DNA of 64,000 bases, taken from Snodgrassella gandavensis (GTDB taxonomy: Bacteria > Pseudomonadota > Gammaproteobacteria > Burkholderiales > Neisseriaceae). The stretch covers positions 1-64,000 of the forward strand of contig NZ_CAJZCE010000003.1 in assembly GCF_914768025.1 (NCBI RefSeq), read 5' to 3'. Shown here in pieces: positions 16,893-29,188 of the stretch. Both the position numbers and the translations under genes were made by a program. Under the pieces are notes generated by a model. It saw only the letters and a list, made by a program, of their open reading frames with translations, had not been told where the DNA came from and did not search any database. Every line of letters begins with the position of its first letter. Positions within the stretch are counted from its first letter, which is position 1.

Positions 16893-18335
16893 ATGAACAA
16901 CTATTTTGACTCCATGTTTGCCCGCAAAGAATTTCTGGCACGACTGATTGTCCATAGCTTGAAAACCACTTCCGGCTGGCTAGAGCTGGCATGTGCGGTT
17001 ATGATTATGCTTGGCACTTACTGGCTTAGCCTGAAAATCTTGTCAGTTGTATCCAGACATACCCAGCAGCAGAAAAGCATTCAATTTCCAATGCTGCATC
17101 ATCTGTTTTCACGCCTGTTATGGCCGATATTACTGTTTATCAGTACTATCATTGCCATCGTTGTCTGGCGAGACAGTACAGGTGAATCAGTATTGTGGTT
17201 ACAGATCACTGTATTTGCTGCGCGCTGGTTGCTGATGATTCGCATCATCATGGCCATATTGCACAACGCAATTCCCAATAACTTGTTTAATGACTACTAT
17301 GAACGTTCACTATCCACTTTCCTGTGGGTATGCTTCGTACTATGGCTCACCAGTCTGGATACCTTTATCATTCGCCTGCTGAAGTCACTGGCACTGCCTG
17401 TAGGTTCAACCAGTTTGAGCCTCTATACGGTTATTACTGGCAGCATTATTGTCGGAATTGCCATCATTATCGCCATGTGGCTATCGCGCATCACTGAACA
17501 ACGTATTCTCAAAGCAGAAAAACTTGACGTCAATCTGCGTTATGTACTGGTGAAAATTATTAAAACCCTGCTGGTAGTCATTGCTGTACTGATTGCCCTA
17601 CCCATGGTTGGCATTAATCTGACTATTCTTTCGGTATTCGGTGGTGCTCTGGGCGTTGGTCTCGGGCTGGGTTTACAGAAAATTGCCAGCAACTATGTAT
17701 CTGGCTTTATTATTCTGGCCGATCATTCTGTGCGCCCGGGAGACAGGCTGAATATTAACAACTTCACCGGTTATGTCACCAAAATAACCGCACGTTTTGT
17801 GGTATTGCGCAGTAGTGATGGTTCTGAAGCACTGATTCCGAATGATACTTTTGTTTCCAATACTGTTATCAATGATTCTTATTCCAGTAAAATCATGTCT
17901 ACCAACCTAACTATGCAGGTAGCCTACAATACCAATCTGCCTCTGGCACTGGAAATATTGAAGGAAGCGGCAGCCAAACAGGCGCGTGTGTGTGATGACC
18001 CCAAACCTAACAGCTTTGTTACCGGTTTTTCTGATTCTGGCATTAACCTGTATGTCAATTACTGGATTCATGATCCGGAAAACGGTTTTATGAGCATCAA
18101 TTCAGCCATTTTGATGGAAATCTGGAATCGTTTTAAAGAAGTTGGCATTGAATTTTCCTTTCCAAAGCAGGAAATACGCATTCTGAATGATGCAGGAGAC
18201 CCAATTATCTATGACACAATGCCCAAACCGGTAAATAATGCAGAAGCAAAACCCGCCTATCCGGAGCCATTACCCACTGAATTAAATGTTTCGTCTTCCT
18301 ACCGATCTGGACAACAAACGCATCATGAGCAATAG
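16893..18335 (+). CDS. MscS-family mechanosensitive channel
   Basis: A 480-residue membrane protein. It has about six hydrophobic segments in the first 260 residues, ending with the pore helix and channel core GGALGVGLGLGLQKIASNY. The following beta domain (RPGDRLNINNFTGYVTKI, SDGSEALIPNDTFVSNTVIN) is the MscS cytoplasmic vestibule. It is longer than E. coli MscS (286) and closer to mid-size YbdG/YnaI-type channels, having extra N-terminal helices. It releases solutes on osmotic downshock from the inner membrane. Its end overlaps nudB by 11 bases, so the two are probably co-transcribed. No strong ribosome site precedes the ATG. Confidence 0.9.
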   Translation: MNNYFDSMFARKEFLARLIVHSLKTTSGWLELACAVMIMLGTYWLSLKILSVVSRHTQQQKSIQFPMLHHLFSRLLWPILLFISTIIAIVVWRDSTGESVLWLQITVFAARWLLMIRIIMAILHNAIPNNLFNDYYERSLSTFLWVCFVLWLTSLDTFIIRLLKSLALPVGSTSLSLYTVITGSIIVGIAIIIAMWLSRITEQRILKAEKLDVNLRYVLVKIIKTLLVVIAVLIALPMVGINLTILSVFGGALGVGLGLGLQKIASNYVSGFIILADHSVRPGDRLNINNFTGYVTKITARFVVLRSSDGSEALIPNDTFVSNTVINDSYSSKIMSTNLTMQVAYNTNLPLALEILKEAAAKQARVCDDPKPNSFVTGFSDSGINLYVNYWIHDPENGFMSINSAILMEIWNRFKEVGIEFSFPKQEIRILNDAGDPIIYDTMPKPVNNAEAKPAYPEPLPTELNVSSSYRSGQQTHHEQ

Positions 18336-18768
18336 TAAACAGTACAAACAGCCAATATCTGTACTGGTTGTTATTTACAACAACAACCAGCAGATATTGT
18401 TACTGGAACGCGCGGATAAACCCGGCTACTGGCAATCCGTAACAGGTAGTCAGGAGCCGGGTGAAACTCTGGAACAGACTGCAATACGTGAATTGGCCGA
18501 AGAAACCGGCATTCACAGTAATACTATTAATAACTGGCATCAGTCGAGCATATTTGAAATTTATCCGCACTGGCGTCATCGCTATGCTCCCGGCGTTACT
18601 CACAACACCGAACATGTTTTTTCTCTATGTATTGGCGTAGATACCGCTGTTCATTTGGCACCAAGAGAGCATTTGCGTTATGTGTGGTGTTCTCTTGAAC
18701 AGGCAATTGAGCAAGTATTTTCCCCTTCCAACCGTGCTGCACTATTGCAATTACCACAACACTGGTAA
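18325..18768 (+). CDS. nudB: Dihydroneopterin triphosphate diphosphatase (Nudix)
   Basis: A 147-residue Nudix hydrolase, close to the 150 residues of E. coli NudB. The Nudix box runs GSQEPGETLEQTAIRELA then EETGI (about residues 40-62). The lead-in KQPISVLVVIYNNNQQILLLER and the late EHVFSLCIG strand match NudB. It removes pyrophosphate from dihydroneopterin triphosphate in folate synthesis. I chose ATG 18325, which overlaps the mscS-like stop; a longer frame from 18286 would extend deep into that gene. The next gene starts 21 bases later. Confidence 0.9.
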   Translation: MSNSKQYKQPISVLVVIYNNNQQILLLERADKPGYWQSVTGSQEPGETLEQTAIRELAEETGIHSNTINNWHQSSIFEIYPHWRHRYAPGVTHNTEHVFSLCIGVDTAVHLAPREHLRYVWCSLEQAIEQVFSPSNRAALLQLPQHW

Positions 18769-18789
18769 TTTAATTCACCGGCCATTTTC

Positions 18790-19548
18790 ATGAACCCCAT
18801 CACCATTGCCACCTACAATATTCATAAAGGCATGTCTGCACTCAATCAGAAAGTACAGCTTTCCCAAATGGCCTCTGCTTTACAGCAACTTGCTCCGGAT
18901 ATCCTGTTTTTGCAGGAAGTACAGGGATACAACAGTAAGCGGGCAGAAAATATGCCGGATTTTCCCCGACAACCGCATTACCAGATTCTCAGCGAACAGC
19001 TAGACTATCACGTTAGTTATGGACGTAATGCACGTTATAAATATCGTGATCACGGCAATGCTATCTTAAGCCGTCATCCTATTGTTACCTGTCACAATCT
19101 GGATATCAGTGTAAATAATATGGAACAGCGCGGCCTTTTGCACTGCGAAATCAAGCTGCCTCAATGGTCGCGGCCTTTAGTATGTCTGTGCGCTCATCTT
19201 AATCTGCGCGAACCAGACCGCATCAAACAGTATCAAACCATTTCCGACTACATTCAAAGCGAAATTGATCCGGCAAATCCATTGATTCTGGCTGGTGACT
19301 TTAACGACTGGCGCCAGCGCTCACATGACAATCTGGGTTTGAAGTTAAATATGTATGACGCATTCTGTACTTACCGCAATGCGCCAAAAACCTTTCCGGC
19401 ACGCCTGCCCATTCTGAGTCTGGACAGAATTTTTACCCGCCATTTAAATGTACTCGAAGCCAAACCTTTAAGCGGCCTGCCATGGCAAAAACTTTCTGAC
19501 CATCTGCCTTTATATGCAATCATTGCCCCCGAAAATACAACAAAGTAA
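18790..19548 (+). CDS. Endonuclease/exonuclease/phosphatase family protein, YbhP-like
   Basis: A 252-residue protein of the EEP fold: TIATYNIHKGMSALNQK at the start, DILFLQEVQGYN (metal-binding Glu), NAILSRHPI, LAGDFNDWRQR (Asp-Asn pair) and KLSDHLPLYAII (catalytic His) in the expected order. There is no signal peptide. Relatives include YbhP and Mg-dependent phosphodiesterases; the substrate cannot be told from sequence. It lies 21 bases after nudB and probably ends the same transcript. Confidence 0.85.
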   Translation: MNPITIATYNIHKGMSALNQKVQLSQMASALQQLAPDILFLQEVQGYNSKRAENMPDFPRQPHYQILSEQLDYHVSYGRNARYKYRDHGNAILSRHPIVTCHNLDISVNNMEQRGLLHCEIKLPQWSRPLVCLCAHLNLREPDRIKQYQTISDYIQSEIDPANPLILAGDFNDWRQRSHDNLGLKLNMYDAFCTYRNAPKTFPARLPILSLDRIFTRHLNVLEAKPLSGLPWQKLSDHLPLYAIIAPENTTK

Positions 19549-19700
19549 CCAAATCAATTTTAGTATCAGCAAGCTATAGTCCAAATCAGCCAATATATTA
19601 AAATCTATTGTGTTAACTACAAATAAAGAAAAAATCAGGAGAAGCAATATTGACGCACAATTACTCTGTTTACCCAAAAATATAATTGGATAAAAAATAA

Positions 19701-20300
19701 ATGTCTGCCTTACTATCTGGATTAGGACTTGGTTTTTCCTTAATTTTGGCTATCGGTGCCCAAAATGCTTTTGTCTTAAAGCAAGGCTTAAAACGGCAAT
19801 ATGTTTTCTGGGTATGCCTGATTTGCTCACTGTCAGATACTATTCTGATTTATCTAGGCGTAACAGGATTTTCAAAAGTACTTAAAAGCTATCCTGATAT
19901 TATTGTCTACTCAAGGTATTTAGGTTCTGCATTTCTCTTTATTTATGGCGCGCGCAATTTTTATTCTGCATTGATACAAAAGTCAGCGCTGAAGCCAAGT
20001 CAAATTGATAAAAGTTCATTGATGAGTGTCCTCGGTGTTTGCCTGACACTGACGTGGTTAAACCCACATGTATATCTGGATACTGTTATTTTAGTGGGTT
20101 CGATATCTGTGTCTTTCCAGAAAAATCTCTATTCATTCGCAATCGGAGTGATGCTTGCATCATGGCTATTTTTCTTTTCTTTAGGCTATGGCGCGAAATA
20201 TTTATCTCCACTATTTAATAAAAATATTTCCTGGAAAATATTAGATTTTATTATAGGAATTATCATGTGGAGTATAGGCTATGGCTTAATATCTATGTGA
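19701..20300 (+). CDS. LysE/ArgO-family amino acid exporter
   Basis: A 199-residue inner-membrane protein with about six hydrophobic segments. It has the family signatures LILAIGAQNAFVLKQGL near the N-terminus and LTLTWLNPHVYLDTVILVG in the middle. LysE/ArgO proteins export lysine or arginine (and the toxic analogue canavanine) when internal levels are high. Codon use is more AT-rich than its neighbours. It is flanked by 150 and 310 non-coding bases and is probably a single-gene unit; no ArgP-type regulator is adjacent. Confidence 0.88.
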   Translation: MSALLSGLGLGFSLILAIGAQNAFVLKQGLKRQYVFWVCLICSLSDTILIYLGVTGFSKVLKSYPDIIVYSRYLGSAFLFIYGARNFYSALIQKSALKPSQIDKSSLMSVLGVCLTLTWLNPHVYLDTVILVGSISVSFQKNLYSFAIGVMLASWLFFFSLGYGAKYLSPLFNKNISWKILDFIIGIIMWSIGYGLISM

Positions 20301-21612
<1,312 letters not shown>

Positions 21613-21696
21613 AACCATATAAAGAAATTACACCATCAACGTTCGGTGGAATATATACACGAGGCACAACTCAATATATTCTGGAAAGAATTTAAT

Positions 21697-23061
21697 ATGA
21701 AGCAATCGATTGACCTGACAGCCTCAGAAAGAAAGTTAGTGTTTGCTATGACACTATCTAGTATATTGCCATTATTAGATAGCAGTATTGTTAATGTTAT
21801 TTTACCCTCAATTTCGAATGACATTAATACCTCTTATGCTTATATGCAATGGGCTGTTACCATATATATGCTTGCTTGCGCAGCTGGCATATTACTATCA
21901 CCTTATGTACATGAAAATTTTGGACTCAAGAAAGCATGGGTATGCTCAATTTTTGTCTTTCTTGTTGGTTCTATATTAGTTGGATTTTCATATAACCTGG
22001 TTTCTTTAATCTTGTATAGATGTCTACAGGGTTTTGGTGCAGGAATTTTAATTCCTATTACCCAATCTACAATAGCAACTTATTTTGGTAAGGAAAGACT
22101 AAAGCCGGTTATGGCATTGATTGCTATTCCGTCAGTCTTTGCCCCTGCACTAGGGCCAATTTTTGGAGCAATCATATCAGAACAGTTAAATTGGAGAATA
22201 GCTTTTTTTATCAACATACCTTTAGTACTTATGGCTTTTTTATTTGGCAGGACGACAATGCCTGATAATAAAACGTCTAAATACAATATGAATATTTATG
22301 TATTAATGACATTTTTAATTGCTTTAATAATATTTTTCATCTCTATTAAAAATATCACTTCTGGGCATTTTTTTGATATTTTTAATATTATTATGCTAGT
22401 TTTAGGTATTGGTTTGATGATGGTTTCGCTTATTATTAATAACAAGTCAGACAGTAAACTGATCGATTTAAGTTCATTTAGTTGTATTCAATATTCGTTT
22501 GCAATAATTATGGGATTTCTGACGTCACTTATCTTTTTTGGTTTCATGATTTTTTTTCCCTTAATACAAGCAATAAATGATAATATATCTATTACATATA
22601 TTGGTATGTTGCTAGCTCTACAAGGTGTAGGTGCTTGGTTGGCTAGAAAATTTATTTATGAATCGCTAAGTGAGATAAATTCATTTCTAATTATTGGTGT
22701 AGGATTAATAATATCAGCAATAAGTATATTAATAATTCAAGTAGGTGGCAACGCCTTTGAAATTATCGGTTTTACTGTTCGAGGTTCCGGATTAGGCGTC
22801 GCCACGATTGCTGTTCTCTCTTCTCCATTTGAGTTCTGTGATAAAAATCAAATTAAGGACACGAGCGCTATCACGCGTGTTACACAGCAAATTGGTGGTG
22901 CATTTGGAGGCGTATTATCAGGAATATTAATCAACCTCACTCAACATCAAATAATTTCAATAAACTGCGCTTATCAGGCAATGTTTTTTTTGTCTCTGGC
23001 TTTTGGTTTTCTAGCGGTTATTGTCTATATTTTCTTTGGCCGAGTGAATACAAGGATTTAG
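21697..23061 (+). CDS. DHA2-type MFS drug efflux transporter
   Basis: A 454-residue inner-membrane protein with about 14 hydrophobic segments. LPLLDSSIVNVILPSISND in the first segment is the DHA2 (EmrB/QacA) motif D1, and RCLQGFGAGILIPITQSTIA and FAPALGPIFGAIISEQLNWR are the antiporter motifs. I chose ATG 21697 (GGAAAG upstream) over an earlier GTG without ribosome site. It would export drugs or small toxic molecules with proton uptake. No membrane-fusion partner (EmrA) is adjacent. Its AT-rich codon use stands out from hemB and cyo, which suggests later acquisition. A strong terminator follows. Confidence 0.88.
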   Translation: MKQSIDLTASERKLVFAMTLSSILPLLDSSIVNVILPSISNDINTSYAYMQWAVTIYMLACAAGILLSPYVHENFGLKKAWVCSIFVFLVGSILVGFSYNLVSLILYRCLQGFGAGILIPITQSTIATYFGKERLKPVMALIAIPSVFAPALGPIFGAIISEQLNWRIAFFINIPLVLMAFLFGRTTMPDNKTSKYNMNIYVLMTFLIALIIFFISIKNITSGHFFDIFNIIMLVLGIGLMMVSLIINNKSDSKLIDLSSFSCIQYSFAIIMGFLTSLIFFGFMIFFPLIQAINDNISITYIGMLLALQGVGAWLARKFIYESLSEINSFLIIGVGLIISAISILIIQVGGNAFEIIGFTVRGSGLGVATIAVLSSPFEFCDKNQIKDTSAITRVTQQIGGAFGGVLSGILINLTQHQIISINCAYQAMFFLSLAFGFLAVIVYIFFGRVNTRI

Positions 23062-23066
23062 TATAC

Positions 23067-23099
23067 AAAAAAACGGAACATGTGACTTCCGTTTTTTTT
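23067..23099 (+). terminator. Rho-independent terminator of the DHA2 transporter
   Basis: ACGGAA/TTCCGT stem (extended by A-T pairs) with an 8-base loop and eight T, directly after the stop. Confidence 0.93.
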
Positions 23100-24357
23100 C
23101 GCTTATTCAGCGATACTGCTAAGCCACTTATTCAGTGTTGAACAATTGAATGTACTATTAAAGAGTCTCAACCGCTGACGCAGGTTTCAACTTGAATAAG
23201 GTATTTTTTCTGTTTAAACTAATTTTCTAAACCACTTATACAGTGTAACGGTATACTTTTCTTGCAGACATTCTTAGCAGTATGATAAAGCATCAACTAA
23301 GAAGATTATCCCGTGACAAGACAACTAAGTTGTGAATTTAAAATAGTGTAGAGCTATGGTTGCATTTAGCTACACCAGCAAAACGGTCAGTTCTCATACT
23401 GGCTGGCTTAAGGGCGGATGCAATCATATATTGAAATTAACGCCCACCTGTCCTGCGTTTCTTTATTTTTATGCCAATAGGTGCCAAAACAGGCTTAATA
23501 TACCTATATCCTTTGTATTAAGTCTTTACACAATGATTGAATTATCTGACTCTACACTTTGCGTTATTACAATTAAAACCGATTTTTTCATTACTTACCG
23601 CTAATATGGCATGACAACTGCTTTACACTGGTAAGGCTATTGCTGTGTATGAAAAGTAGACTTAAAAAATATAATAAAATAATTGTCTAATCCTAAGCTT
23701 GTAGTCTGCTTTCATTGTGCACTTTCATCAGCAAAAGTAGTTACTGGCTGAGTGGCATAGATATATTTGCAACACATCACCAATTGCCAAATTCTCAAGT
23801 ATTTTTTTACAATTCCACATTTAAAACAAACACATAAAAGATAAAACTAGCTGCATTAACTTTTACAGGCATATTTAAAATATTTTTTAAAGCAATAATT
23901 TATTTCTAAATTAATGATAATTTGATTCAGATTAAAATTCTCATTAGGGATAAGTAAACAAGCAGTGTAAATATAGTGATGGCCATTTTTTACATCTCAA
24001 AAATAAATAATTTTTTTTCATTTTACATCAAATATTTATTTTTAATAAAAAGCTGATTTTGCTACAACAGAAATGTAATCTAATTACAATAATTATAGGT
24101 TAATAATTGTATTAATATATTAATTTAATAACTATCCATATTCTCACCATACCTAACACCCTCCTACTATTACGAAATAAATAACTGATTTATATATTGA
24201 ATGCCATTTACGAAATAAAGAGTAATTTGTTTTGTTTGCTATACCTTAGATAATATATAGCTTTAGGCAATATACAGTTTCGCAACATTGTCTTAAAATA
24301 GCTACTCCCGTTTTTTACAAACGTTAATCGTGTTTCCCGTAATGTTGAGGTCGTTAC
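23100..24357. other. Long non-coding region upstream of cyoA
   Basis: About 1.26 kb with no convincing gene, increasingly AT-rich toward cyoA. Two near-identical 19-base words, AAGCCACTTATTCAGTGTT (23121) and AAACCACTTATACAGTGTA (23229), both hold a CACT...AGTG palindrome and could be operator-like or relic sequence. The cyo promoter must lie near the right end. No tRNA or known RNA was seen. A decayed gene is possible but not recognisable. Confidence 0.5.
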
Positions 24358-25248
24358 ATGAAATTAAGTAAGCTCTCAGGGATAGTATTGACAATGCTGA
24401 TCGGTTCGCTTTTTTTAAGCGGCTGTGATGCTGCTCTGCTAAACCCTAAAGGCCATATAGGTCAGGAAGAACGCTCGCTGATACTGACAGCCATAGGCTT
24501 GATGTTGATAGTCGTTATTCCGGTGATTATCATGGCAATTCTATTCTCTCTGAAATATAAAGAGGGTAGTAATGCCAAATACTCACCGAAATGGGCGCAT
24601 TCCAATAAACTCGAGGCCATAGTTTGGGGTATTCCTATCCTGATTATTCTCATCCTAGGGACAATCACATGGAAAACCACTCACTCTCTGGATCCTTACC
24701 GTCCGCTGGAAAGTGATAAAAAACCGGTGGTCATTGAAGTAATTTCATTAGACTGGAAATGGCTGTTTATCTACCCGGAACAGGGCATTGCCACAGTTAA
24801 TGAAATTGCTTTCCCGAAAGATACCCCGGTAGAATTCAAAATCACTTCCAATACAGTGATGAACTCATTCTTCATTCCCCAGCTGGGCAGCCAGATTTAC
24901 GCTATGGCCGGTATGCAAACCAAGCTTCATCTGATTGCTGATACAGCCGGTGAATACAAGGGTATTTCATCAAGCTACAGCGGTGCCGGTTTCTCTGGCA
25001 TGAAATTTACTGCCATTGCTACACCGGACGAAGCCAGCTTCAATCAGTGGGTGGATAAGGTGAAACAGTCACCCAATACACTTAATGACATGGCTTCATT
25101 CAACAAACTGGCTGCGCCAAGTGAATTCCACAAAGTGGAATATTTCTCCAGCGCAAATCCGAGTTTGTACGGCAATGTGATTGCTAAATTTGCCAATCAC
25201 AATATGCCTGCTGCTCTACAGGCCAGTGCTGCCAGCAGTGCTGAGTAA
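24358..25248 (+). CDS. cyoA: Cytochrome bo3 ubiquinol oxidase subunit II
   Basis: A 296-residue lipoprotein with signal and lipobox LFLSGC (Cys about residue 23). Two membrane helices (about 43-64 and 88-108) precede a periplasmic cupredoxin domain with [20 protein letters not shown] and [19 protein letters not shown]. The copper A ligands of cytochrome c oxidases are absent, as in quinol oxidases. It forms the quinol side of the proton-pumping terminal oxidase. GAGGT precedes the ATG. First gene of cyoABCDE. Confidence 0.97.
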   Translation: MKLSKLSGIVLTMLIGSLFLSGCDAALLNPKGHIGQEERSLILTAIGLMLIVVIPVIIMAILFSLKYKEGSNAKYSPKWAHSNKLEAIVWGIPILIILILGTITWKTTHSLDPYRPLESDKKPVVIEVISLDWKWLFIYPEQGIATVNEIAFPKDTPVEFKITSNTVMNSFFIPQLGSQIYAMAGMQTKLHLIADTAGEYKGISSSYSGAGFSGMKFTAIATPDEASFNQWVDKVKQSPNTLNDMASFNKLAAPSEFHKVEYFSSANPSLYGNVIAKFANHNMPAALQASAASSAE

Positions 25249-25267
25249 GCTTGCGAGGAAATAAACA

Positions 25268-27253
25268 ATGTTCGGAAAATTATCTTTAGATGCGATACCG
25301 TTCCATGAACCTATTGTCATGGTAACGATTACAGCTATCATCGTCATTGGCTTGGCGCTGGTAGGTGCAATTACGTATTTTCATAAATGGGGCTATCTGT
25401 GGAAAGAATGGATTACCACAGTTGACCATAAACGTATCGGTATCATGTATATCATCGTCGCAATAGTGATGTTGGTACGTGGTTTTGCCGATGCGGTTAT
25501 GATGCGTGGCCAGCAGGTACTTGCCTCTTCTGGTACCAGTGACGGCTTTTTGCCGCCTCATCACTATGATCAGATTTTCACCGCCCACGGTGTAATCATG
25601 ATTTTCTTTGTGGCGATGCCTTTTGTTATCGGCTTGATGAACTTTGTCATTCCGCTACAGCTAGGTGCGCGTGATGTGGCTTACCCATTCCTGAATAATC
25701 TGGGTTTCTGGTTTACTGCTGTTAGTGTGGTACTGGTTAACCTTTCTCTGGGACTGGGTGAATTTGCCCAGACTGGCTGGCTGGCCTATCCACCTTTGTC
25801 TGGCCTTGAATTCAGCCCGGGTGTAGGGGTGGATTACTGGATCTGGAGCTTACAGATATCAGGGATCGGGACAACAGTTAGCGCAGTTAACTTTATCGCT
25901 ACCACCCTGAAAATGCGTGCTCCTGGCATGACCATGATGAAAATGCCTATTTTCTGCTGGGCATCTTTCTGCAGTAACATCCTGATTCTGACTTCTTTCC
26001 CGATTTTGACTGCATCTGTAGCCATGCTGACATTAGACCGTTACCTCGGTACCCACTTCTTTACCAATGAATTGGGCGGTAACATGATGATGTACATCAA
26101 CCTGATTTGGGCATGGGGTCACCCGGAAGTGTATATTCTGATACTGCCGATATTTGGTGTGTATTCAGAAGTTACTGCTACTTTCTCACGCAAAACTATG
26201 TTTGGTTATACCTCTATGGTATGGGCAACTGTGTGCATTACCATCCTGTCATTTATCGTGTGGTTGCACCACTTCTTTACCATGGGTTCAGGTGCTAATG
26301 TCAACGCGTTCTTCGGTATCGCCACTATGATTATTTCCATCCCTACTGGGGTGAAAATCTTCAACTGGCTGTTTACCATGTATGAGGGCCGCATTTCTTT
26401 CCATGTACCAATGCTGTGGACTGTAGGCTTTATTATCACCTTCTCCGTAGGTGGTATGACCGGCGTGCTGTTGGCCGTACCGGGAGCTGACTTCGTACTG
26501 CATGGCAGTTTATTCTTAGTTGCCCACTTCCATAACACCATTATCGGTGGTGTGGTGTTTGGTCTGTTTGCTGCGCTTAATTACTGGTTCCCGAAAGCAT
26601 TTGGCTTCAAGCTGAATGAAAAATGGGGTAAACGCGCTTTCTGGTGCTGGTTTATCGGCTTCTTTGTAGCATTCATGCCATTATATGCACTGGGCTTTAT
26701 GGGTATGACCCGTCGTCTGAGCCAGCATATTGATCCGGCTTTCCATAATTTACTGTGTGTAGCCGCTGCTGGTGCTGCCTTTATTGCTCTGGGTGTGGTC
26801 TGCATGGTGATTCAGGTTGTTGTTTCCTGTCTGCATCGCAAGGAAAACCTTGATGTTACTGGTGACCCATGGGACGGTCGTACACTGGAATGGTCTACTT
26901 CTTCTCCAGTACCTTTCTACAACTTCGCCGTGCAGCCACAGGTTGAAAGCCGTGATGCATTCTGGGACGAAAAAGAAAAAGGTATTGCTTACAAAAAACC
27001 AGCTAAATATGAAGAAATTCATATGCCGAAAAACACTGCTGCCGGTTTGGTTATCGGGGTATTCTCGCTGATTTTCGGTTTTGCCATGATCTGGCATATC
27101 TGGTGGATGGCTATCGTTGGCTTCGCTGGGATGATTATTAGTCTCATTGCCAAAAGCTTTGATACGGACGTGGACTACTATGTTCCGGTTGCTGAAATTG
27201 AAGCTATTGAAAGCAAACGTTTTGATGAATTAACTAAAGCAGGACTGAAATAA
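25268..27253 (+). CDS. cyoB: Cytochrome bo3 ubiquinol oxidase subunit I
   Basis: A 661-residue protein with about 15 membrane helices. Haem and copper ligands are visible: the His in [15 protein letters not shown], the copper-site [10 protein letters not shown], the paired His in [10 protein letters not shown], and [11 protein letters not shown] for the high-spin and low-spin haems. YISWD-type quinol-oxidase N-terminal helix precedes. It reduces oxygen to water and pumps protons. It lies 19 bases after cyoA and its TAA overlaps the cyoC ATG by one base. Confidence 0.98.
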   Translation: MFGKLSLDAIPFHEPIVMVTITAIIVIGLALVGAITYFHKWGYLWKEWITTVDHKRIGIMYIIVAIVMLVRGFADAVMMRGQQVLASSGTSDGFLPPHHYDQIFTAHGVIMIFFVAMPFVIGLMNFVIPLQLGARDVAYPFLNNLGFWFTAVSVVLVNLSLGLGEFAQTGWLAYPPLSGLEFSPGVGVDYWIWSLQISGIGTTVSAVNFIATTLKMRAPGMTMMKMPIFCWASFCSNILILTSFPILTASVAMLTLDRYLGTHFFTNELGGNMMMYINLIWAWGHPEVYILILPIFGVYSEVTATFSRKTMFGYTSMVWATVCITILSFIVWLHHFFTMGSGANVNAFFGIATMIISIPTGVKIFNWLFTMYEGRISFHVPMLWTVGFIITFSVGGMTGVLLAVPGADFVLHGSLFLVAHFHNTIIGGVVFGLFAALNYWFPKAFGFKLNEKWGKRAFWCWFIGFFVAFMPLYALGFMGMTRRLSQHIDPAFHNLLCVAAAGAAFIALGVVCMVIQVVVSCLHRKENLDVTGDPWDGRTLEWSTSSPVPFYNFAVQPQVESRDAFWDEKEKGIAYKKPAKYEEIHMPKNTAAGLVIGVFSLIFGFAMIWHIWWMAIVGFAGMIISLIAKSFDTDVDYYVPVAEIEAIESKRFDELTKAGLK

Positions 27254-27864
27254 TGTCAACTGAAACCTTGATTCACGGTAAGACGCCTGAACACGCTCAC
27301 CACGACAACGGTTCACTGAAGGTATTCGGGTTCTGGATTTACCTGATGAGTGACTTGATTTTGTTCTCCTGTCTGTTTGCCACCTATATCGTGCTCCTGC
27401 CGGGCACGGCAGGTGGTCCAAGCGGCAAGGACATTTTCGATCTGGTTTTTGTGCTAGAGGAAACTTTTGCTCTTTTATTGAGTTCCATTACCTACGGTTT
27501 TGCCGTGCTGGCAATGAACCGCAATAAGCAGAGTCAGGTTTTATTATGGCTGATTATTACCTTTGTGTTGGGCGCTTGCTTTATCGGGATGGAATTACAT
27601 GAATTCCATCAACTAATTGCCGAAAATAAAGGGCCTAACATAAGTGGCTACCTCTCTGGCTTCTTTGCACTTGTGGGTACCCATGGTCTGCACGTTACTG
27701 CCGGTTTGATCTGGATGGCTGTGATGATGATTCAGGTAGCTTCACGTGGCTTAACCAGTGTTAACCGCATGCGTATCAACTGCCTGAGCCTGTTCTGGCA
27801 CTTTCTGGACATCGTGTGGATTTGCGTGTTCTCAATTGTATATCTGATGGGGGTAGCGTTATGA
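27253..27864 (+). CDS. cyoC: Cytochrome bo3 ubiquinol oxidase subunit III
   Basis: A 203-residue membrane protein with five hydrophobic segments. [19 protein letters not shown], the GMELHEFH motif and [14 protein letters not shown] are characteristic of haem-copper oxidase subunit III. Translation is coupled to cyoB by the TAATG overlap and to cyoD by an ATGA overlap. Confidence 0.97.
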   Translation: MSTETLIHGKTPEHAHHDNGSLKVFGFWIYLMSDLILFSCLFATYIVLLPGTAGGPSGKDIFDLVFVLEETFALLLSSITYGFAVLAMNRNKQSQVLLWLIITFVLGACFIGMELHEFHQLIAENKGPNISGYLSGFFALVGTHGLHVTAGLIWMAVMMIQVASRGLTSVNRMRINCLSLFWHFLDIVWICVFSIVYLMGVAL

Positions 27865-28193
27865 GTCATTCAAACCATCAAGACCATATCCCACAACATG
27901 GCAGTGCTAAAAACTACATCATTGGTTTTATCCTGTCGGTGGTATTAACCCTGATTCCGTTTCTGATGGTAATGAATCAATCTGCAGATAAAACAACTCT
28001 GTTTGCTGTGATTGTAATTACTGCTGTTTTGCAGCTTCTGGTTCAGCTGGTATGTTTTCTCCATCTGGGCAGTAATCCTGAAGAGCGCTGGAATCTGATT
28101 TCATTTATCTTCACCGTGATTGTGATTGTATTGTTGGTAGGCCTTTCCATCTGGATTATGTGGAGCCTCAATGCAAACATGGTGTCAGGTTAA
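27861..28193 (+). CDS. cyoD: Cytochrome bo3 ubiquinol oxidase subunit IV
   Basis: A 110-residue protein with three membrane segments and the family motif [14 protein letters not shown]. The ATG at 27861 overlaps the cyoC stop (ATGA); the longer frame from 27816 lies inside cyoC and is not credible. It assists assembly of the CuB site of the oxidase. Confidence 0.95.
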   Translation: MSHSNHQDHIPQHGSAKNYIIGFILSVVLTLIPFLMVMNQSADKTTLFAVIVITAVLQLLVQLVCFLHLGSNPEERWNLISFIFTVIVIVLLVGLSIWIMWSLNANMVSG

Positions 28194-28202
28194 AGGCAGT
28201 TC

Positions 28203-29093
28203 ATGATTAAGCCATACCTGCAAGTAACAAAACCAGGTATTATCGTCGGCAACCTTATTTCGGTTGTCGGCGGGTTTTTGCTGGCTGCCAAAGGCAGCAT
28301 AAACGGCTACCTGCTTATTCTTACCCTGCTGGGCGTGTCTTTGGTTGTGGCCTCTGGCTGTGCGTTTAATAACCTGATTGACCGCGATATTGATCCGAAA
28401 ATGGAACGTACCAAGAATCGTGTACTGGCACGAGGACTGGCCTCTGCGCGTGTTACCTTTGCTCTGGCTACGATATTGGGTATTGCCGGATTTGCTATAC
28501 TTTACTTTGGCGCAAATCCGCTGGCCATGTGGTTATCCGTTATGGGCTTTGTGGTTTATGTAGGGATTTACAGTCTCTATATGAAACGGCATTCCGTTTA
28601 CGGAACATTAATCGGCAGTCTATCAGGTGCCGCACCACCGGTTATCGGTTATTGTGCTGTAAGCAATAATTTTGATGCGGGTGCACTTATTCTGCTGGCG
28701 ATTTTCAGTCTCTGGCAGATGCCACATTCCTATGCAATTGCGATTTATCGTTTTAAGGATTATCAGGCCGCTAATATTCCGGTTTTACCGGTTGTAAAAG
28801 GCATTGCAGTAGCAAAACACCATATCACTTTTTATATCATTGCCTTTATGTTTGCAACATTGATGCTGTCTATCGGAGGCTACGCCGGATACAAATATCT
28901 GATAGTGGCTGCGGCTGTCAGCATGTGGTGGCTATGCATGGCATTATCTGGTTATAAAGCCCAGAATAATGACCGTATATGGGCACGCAAACTGTTTGTG
29001 TTTTCGATTATTGCTATCACTACTTTAAGCATAATGATGTCGGTAGACTTTATGACCCCGGCGTCACCAACTGTATTAAGTCTGGCTGGCTGA
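28203..29093 (+). CDS. cyoE: Protohaem IX farnesyltransferase (haem O synthase)
   Basis: A 296-residue UbiA-family prenyltransferase with about nine membrane helices. The Asp-rich motif [18 protein letters not shown] binds the farnesyl diphosphate-magnesium complex, and [20 protein letters not shown] follows. It makes the haem O used at the active site of the cyo oxidase. AAAGG lies before the ATG, 9 bases after cyoD. A terminator follows 39 bases after the stop. Confidence 0.96.
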   Translation: MIKPYLQVTKPGIIVGNLISVVGGFLLAAKGSINGYLLILTLLGVSLVVASGCAFNNLIDRDIDPKMERTKNRVLARGLASARVTFALATILGIAGFAILYFGANPLAMWLSVMGFVVYVGIYSLYMKRHSVYGTLIGSLSGAAPPVIGYCAVSNNFDAGALILLAIFSLWQMPHSYAIAIYRFKDYQAANIPVLPVVKGIAVAKHHITFYIIAFMFATLMLSIGGYAGYKYLIVAAAVSMWWLCMALSGYKAQNNDRIWARKLFVFSIIAITTLSIMMSVDFMTPASPTVLSLAG

Positions 29094-29132
29094 TACCGTA
29101 AACATAAATATATAACAATACGCAAACCACCC

Positions 29133-29175
29133 AACCTGCCTTTGTTTCTTTTACAATAGGCAGGTTTTTCTTTTA
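29133..29175 (+). terminator. Rho-independent terminator of cyoABCDE
   Basis: AACCTGCC pairs with GGCAGGTT around an 18-base loop, followed by TTTTTCTTTT. Confidence 0.85.
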
Positions 29176-29188
29176 AGCTGTATTCAAA

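Noticed and set aside
23356-23604. 82-codon plus-strand ORF upstream of cyoA
   Set aside because: No ribosome site, no recognisable domain and odd composition; likely chance.
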